A stretch of 36,078 nucleotides of DNA from Liolophura sinensis (lineage: Eukaryota; Mollusca; Polyplacophora; Chitonida; Chitonidae). The position numbers were made by a program, and so were the translations under genes. The DNA lies in contig NW_027018353.1 of NCBI RefSeq assembly GCF_032854445.1, positions 1-36,078 on the forward strand, written 5' to 3'. Of the stretch, positions 33,336-36,078 are shown in pieces; position 1 is the first letter of the stretch; every line of letters begins with the position of its first letter. The notes under the pieces were generated by a model. The model had not been told where the DNA came from. It ran no database searches and saw only the letters and a list, made by a program, of their open reading frames with translations.

Positions 33336-34982
33336 GCGTTGCTCTCCGACCAATACTTTTGGCTGTAGGGACAATTGAATGATCATTGATGTCATAATCA
33401 CGTGCATAGCAACGGCTCTTACTCCATGGAAACCAGGAAAATTTGCAATTTTTCAACAGCTGCCGATGCCTGGCTAAATTCCGCATCTTTTGGCACCTTA
33501 TTCATGTGGGTCTGTTGTCAGTTGTACTTTTTACAGCAGACTGTATCAAGTACCTTGTGATTTTTATGTACAAAAGGTGTGGTTTTTCTACACGTAAATA
33601 AAGACATTGAGATTGTCTTGCACTTAGAAGTAACACAATTGCTGGGTGAGTTAAATGCGCTTAGCCCAAAGATTTCAGGTCTTCTGGGCTACCGAAGAGC
33701 ACATAACTTATAGTCAAAAGTTGAATATAGTAATGATCAGTCGCGATCGTACAGAGTACAGTGTAGCCGATTTCAATTAACAAAAAGACCAGGTAAGAAA
33801 GCAAAAGTGGAAAAACTGTTCCAGTGCTGCTGGTAAGAGGCTAATCCGACGTATTTTGTGACGACAAATCGAATGGTGCAATCCGCGTTGCTCTCCGACC
33901 AATACTTTTGGCTGTAGTGACAATTGAATGATCATTTATGTCATAATCACGAGCCCAGTAACGTCTCTTACTCCATGGAAACCAGGGAAATTTGCAATTT
34001 TTCAACAGCTGCCGATGCCTGGCTCAATTTCGCATCTTTTGGCACCTTACTGAAGTGGGTCAGTGTTCAGTTGTAATTTTTACAGCAGACTGTATCAAGT
34101 ACCTTGTGTTTTTTACATACAAATGGTGTGGTTTTTCTACACGTAGATAAAGACATTGAGATTGTCTTGCACTTAGAAGTAAGGCAATTGCTGGGTGAGT
34201 TAAATGGGCTTGGCAAAAAGATTTGTCGTCTTCTGGGCTACCGAAGGGCACATAACTTATAGTCAAAAGTTGAATATAGTAATGACCAGTCGCGATTGTA
34301 CAGAGTACAGTGTAGCCGATTTCAATTAACAAAAAGACCAGGCAAAAATGCAAAAGTGGAAAAAATGATCCAGTGCTGCTGACAAGAGGCTAATCCGACG
34401 TATTTTGTGACGAGAAATCGAATGGTGCAAACCGGGTTGCTCTCCGACCAATACTTTTGGCTGTAGCGACAATTGAATGATTATTGATGTTATAATCTCG
34501 TGCCCAGCAACGGCTCTTACTCCATGGAAACCAGGGATATTTGCAATTTTTTAACAGCTGCCGATGCCTGGCCCAACTCCACATCTTTTGGCACCTGATA
34601 AATGTGGGTCAGTGTTTAGTTGTACTTTTTACAGTAGACTGTATTAAGTACCTTGTGTTTTTTATGTACAAATGGTGTGGTTTTTCTACACGTAGATAAA
34701 GACATTGAGATTGTCTTGGACTTAGAAATAAGACAATTGCTGGGTGAGTTAAATGGGCTTAGCCCAAAGATTTCAGGTCTTCTGGGCTACCGAAGGGCAC
34801 ATAACTTATAGTCAAAAGTTGAATATAGTAATGACCAGTCGCGATTGTACAGAGTACAGTGTAGCCGATTTCAATTAACAAAAAGACCAGGCAAAAATGC
34901 AAAGTGGAAAAACTGTTCCAGTGCTGCTTGGTAAGAGGCTAATCCGACGTATTTTGTGACGAGAAATCGAATGGTGCAAACC
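33336..34982 (+). repeat. Three-monomer duplication, copy 1 (1647 bp)
   Basis: Private variants repeat downstream in the same order: GGCTGTAGGGAC (33361, 35008), GTGCATAGCAACGG (33404, 35051), CGAAGAGCAC, ATGATCAGTCGCGATCG, AGGTAAGAAAGC (33791, 35440), CACGAGCCCAGTAACG (33949, 35598), TCAATTTCGC, GTTGTAATTTTTACAG, TTTTTTACATAC, GGCTTGGCAAAAAG (34207, 35857) and AATGATCCAGTG. The left limit is set by AATCTGCG here against AACCGCG at 34982. The length is exactly 3 x 549. The last part of this copy (34.43-34.98 kb) falls outside the visible part of copy 2. Confidence 0.88.
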
Positions 34983-36078
34983 GCGTTGCTCTCCGACCAA
35001 TACTTTTGGCTGTAGGGACAATTGAATGATCATTGATGTCATAATCACGTGCATAGCAACGGCTCTTACTCCATGGAAACCAGGAAAATTTGCAATTTTT
35101 TCAACAGCTGCCGATGCCTGGCTAAATTCCGCATCTTTTGGCACCTTATTCATGTGGGTCTGTTGTCAGTTGTACTTTTTACAGCAGACTGTATCAAGTA
35201 CCTTGTGATTTTTATGTACAAAAGGTGTGGGTTTTTCTACACGTAAATAAAGACATTGAGATTGTCTTGCACTTAGAAGTAACACAATTGCTGGGTGAGT
35301 TAAATGCGCTTAGCCCAAAGATTTCAGGTCTTCTGGGCTACCGAAGAGCACATAACTTATAGTCAAAAGTTGAATATAGTAATGATCAGTCGCGATCGTA
35401 CAGAGTACAGTGTAGCCGATTTCAATTAACAAAAAGACCAGGTAAGAAAGCAAAAGTGGAAAAACTGTTCCAGTGCTGCTGGTAAGAGGCTAATCCGACG
35501 TATTTTGTGACGACAAATCGAATGGTGCAATCCGCGTTGCTCTCCGACCAATACTTTTGGCTGTAGTGACAATTGAATGATCATTTATGTCATAATCACG
35601 AGCCCAGTAACGTCTCTTACTCCATGGAAACCAGGGAAATTTGCAATTTTTCAACAGCTGCCGATGCCTGGCTCAATTTCGCATCTTTTGGCACCTTACT
35701 GAAGTGGGTCAGTGTTCAGTTGTAATTTTTACAGCAGACTGTATCAAGTACCTTGTGTTTTTTACATACAAATGGTGTGGTTTTTCTACACGTAGATAAA
35801 GACATTGAGATTGTCTTGCACTTAGAAGTAAGGCAATTGCTGGGTGAGTTAAATGGGCTTGGCAAAAAGATTTGTCGTCTTCTGGGCTACCGAAGGGCAC
35901 ATAACTTATAGTCAAAAGTTTGAATATAGTAATGACCAGTCGCGATTGTACAGAGTACAGTGTAGCCGATTTCAATTAACAAAAAGACCAGGCAAAAATG
36001 CAAAAGTGGAAAAAATGATCCAGTGCTGCTGACAAGAGGCTAATCCGACGTATTTTGTGACGAGAAATCGAATGGTGC
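34983..36078 (+). repeat. Three-monomer duplication, copy 2 (cut by window end)
   Basis: About 1.1 kb of the second copy is visible. I noticed no substitution against copy 1, but three one-base insertions: a sixth T before CAACAG (about 35100), an extra G in GTGTGGGTTTTTC (about 35230), and an extra T in AAAGTTTGAATATAG (about 35920). Two further indels lie just upstream (ATGCAAAGTGG near 34902, GCTGCTTGG near 34928). All are in or next to homopolymers. Confidence 0.85.

Larger units (their letters stand above)
1..36078 (+). repeat. Satellite array, 549-bp monomer, about 65.7 copies
   Basis: Head-to-tail tandem array filling the window. The orientation given is the one in which the anchor CTAATCCGACGTA reads forward; no copy is inverted. 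Anchor starts: 351, 901, 1451, 2000, 2549, 3098, 3648, 4197, 4746, 5295, 5844, 6393, 6942, 7491, 8040, 8586, 9135, 9684, 10233, 10782, 11331, 11881, 12430, 12979, 13528, 14077, 14626, 15175, 15723, 16272, 16821, 17370, 17919, 18468, 19018, 19566, 20115, 20664, 21214, 21763, 22312, 22861, 23410, 23959, 24508, 25057, 25606, 26155, 26704, 27253, 27801, 28350, 28899, 29448, 29997, 30546, 31095, 31646, 32194, 32743, 33292, 33841, 34390, 34939, 35490, 36040. Departures from 549 are one- to three-base indels, mostly in homopolymers. Other constant boxes per monomer are CTCCGACCAATACTTTTGGC, CCATGGAAACCAGG, TACAGCAGACTGTAT, ACACGTAGATAAAGACATTG and CTTCTGGGCTACCGAAGGG. The array continues past both window ends. 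Confidence 0.98.

Noticed and set aside
1-36078. CRISPR array or other prokaryotic repeat system
   Set aside because: The repeat unit is 549 bp without short repeats alternating with unique spacers, and there are no associated genes.
1-36078. Tandem rRNA, 5S or snRNA gene cluster
   Set aside because: I see no rRNA or tRNA core motif and no A/B box arrangement, terminator T-run or conserved RNA fold shared by the monomers beyond the short dyads.
1-36078. CENP-B box marking a centromeric satellite
   Set aside because: No stretch on either strand matched the essential spaced TTCG / A / CGGG bases. The few TTCG and CCCG occurrences are not correctly spaced.
1-36078. Transposable element with terminal repeats as the monomer
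   Set aside because: No terminal inverted repeats, target-site duplications or transposase/reverse transcriptase motifs are visible. Monomers abut without spacer. Origin from a transposon fragment remains possible but is not shown.

Overview
The whole window is one uninterrupted tandem satellite DNA array. A single monomer of 549 bp repeats head to tail on one strand from base 1 to base 36078. I placed one fixed anchor (the conserved CTAATCCGACGTA box) in all 66 places it occurs. Of the 65 intervals, 53 are exactly 549 bp and the rest are 546 to 551 bp. I see no single-copy sequence, protein gene, RNA gene, transposon or CRISPR array. The many short open frames are the same few frames recurring once per monomer and being cut by ordinary substitutions.

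This kind of DNA (long monomer, tens of near-identical copies, nested multi-monomer duplications, roughly 40% G+C in sampled lines) is typical of heterochromatic or pericentromeric satellite of a eukaryote. The sequence does not tell me the species. I found no CENP-B-box-like motif and no relationship to a satellite family I recognise.

Layout. 1-2.0 kb: a divergent edge-like subfamily (type E). 2.0-5.1 kb: A- and then B-type monomers with no large duplication. 5.1-8.4 kb: a two-monomer segment present twice at a spacing of four monomers. 8.4-11.7 kb: two adjacent D-type monomers, then monomers that prefigure a 12-monomer order. 11.68-17.72 kb and 17.72-23.21 kb: an 11-monomer block and its tandem copy, the copy having lost exactly one monomer. 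23.2-25.5 kb: transition monomers. 25.5-29.4 kb: a three-monomer segment repeated at four-monomer spacing. 29.6-31.7 kb: a dimeric stretch. 31.7-33.3 kb: A- and B-type monomers. 33.34-36.08 kb: a three-monomer duplication with no substitution noticed between copies, cut by the window end.

The monomers form a few haplotype classes, recognised mainly by the segment just after the TTTGGCACCTTA box: A (CTGAAGTGGGTCAGTG), B (TAAATGTGGGTCAGTG), C (TTCATGTGGGTCTGTTG), D (TTCATGTGGGTTTGTGG), E (TAGATGTGGGTCAGTGATC) and F (CTGAAGTTTGTCAG). Their order is the footprint of unequal crossing-over. The most informative parts of the window are two exchange points that can each be placed within 21 bp, a 30-bp imperfect dyad present in most monomers, and patches of one-base indels that look like consensus errors rather than biology. 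I did not find an undescribed functional system and do not claim one.
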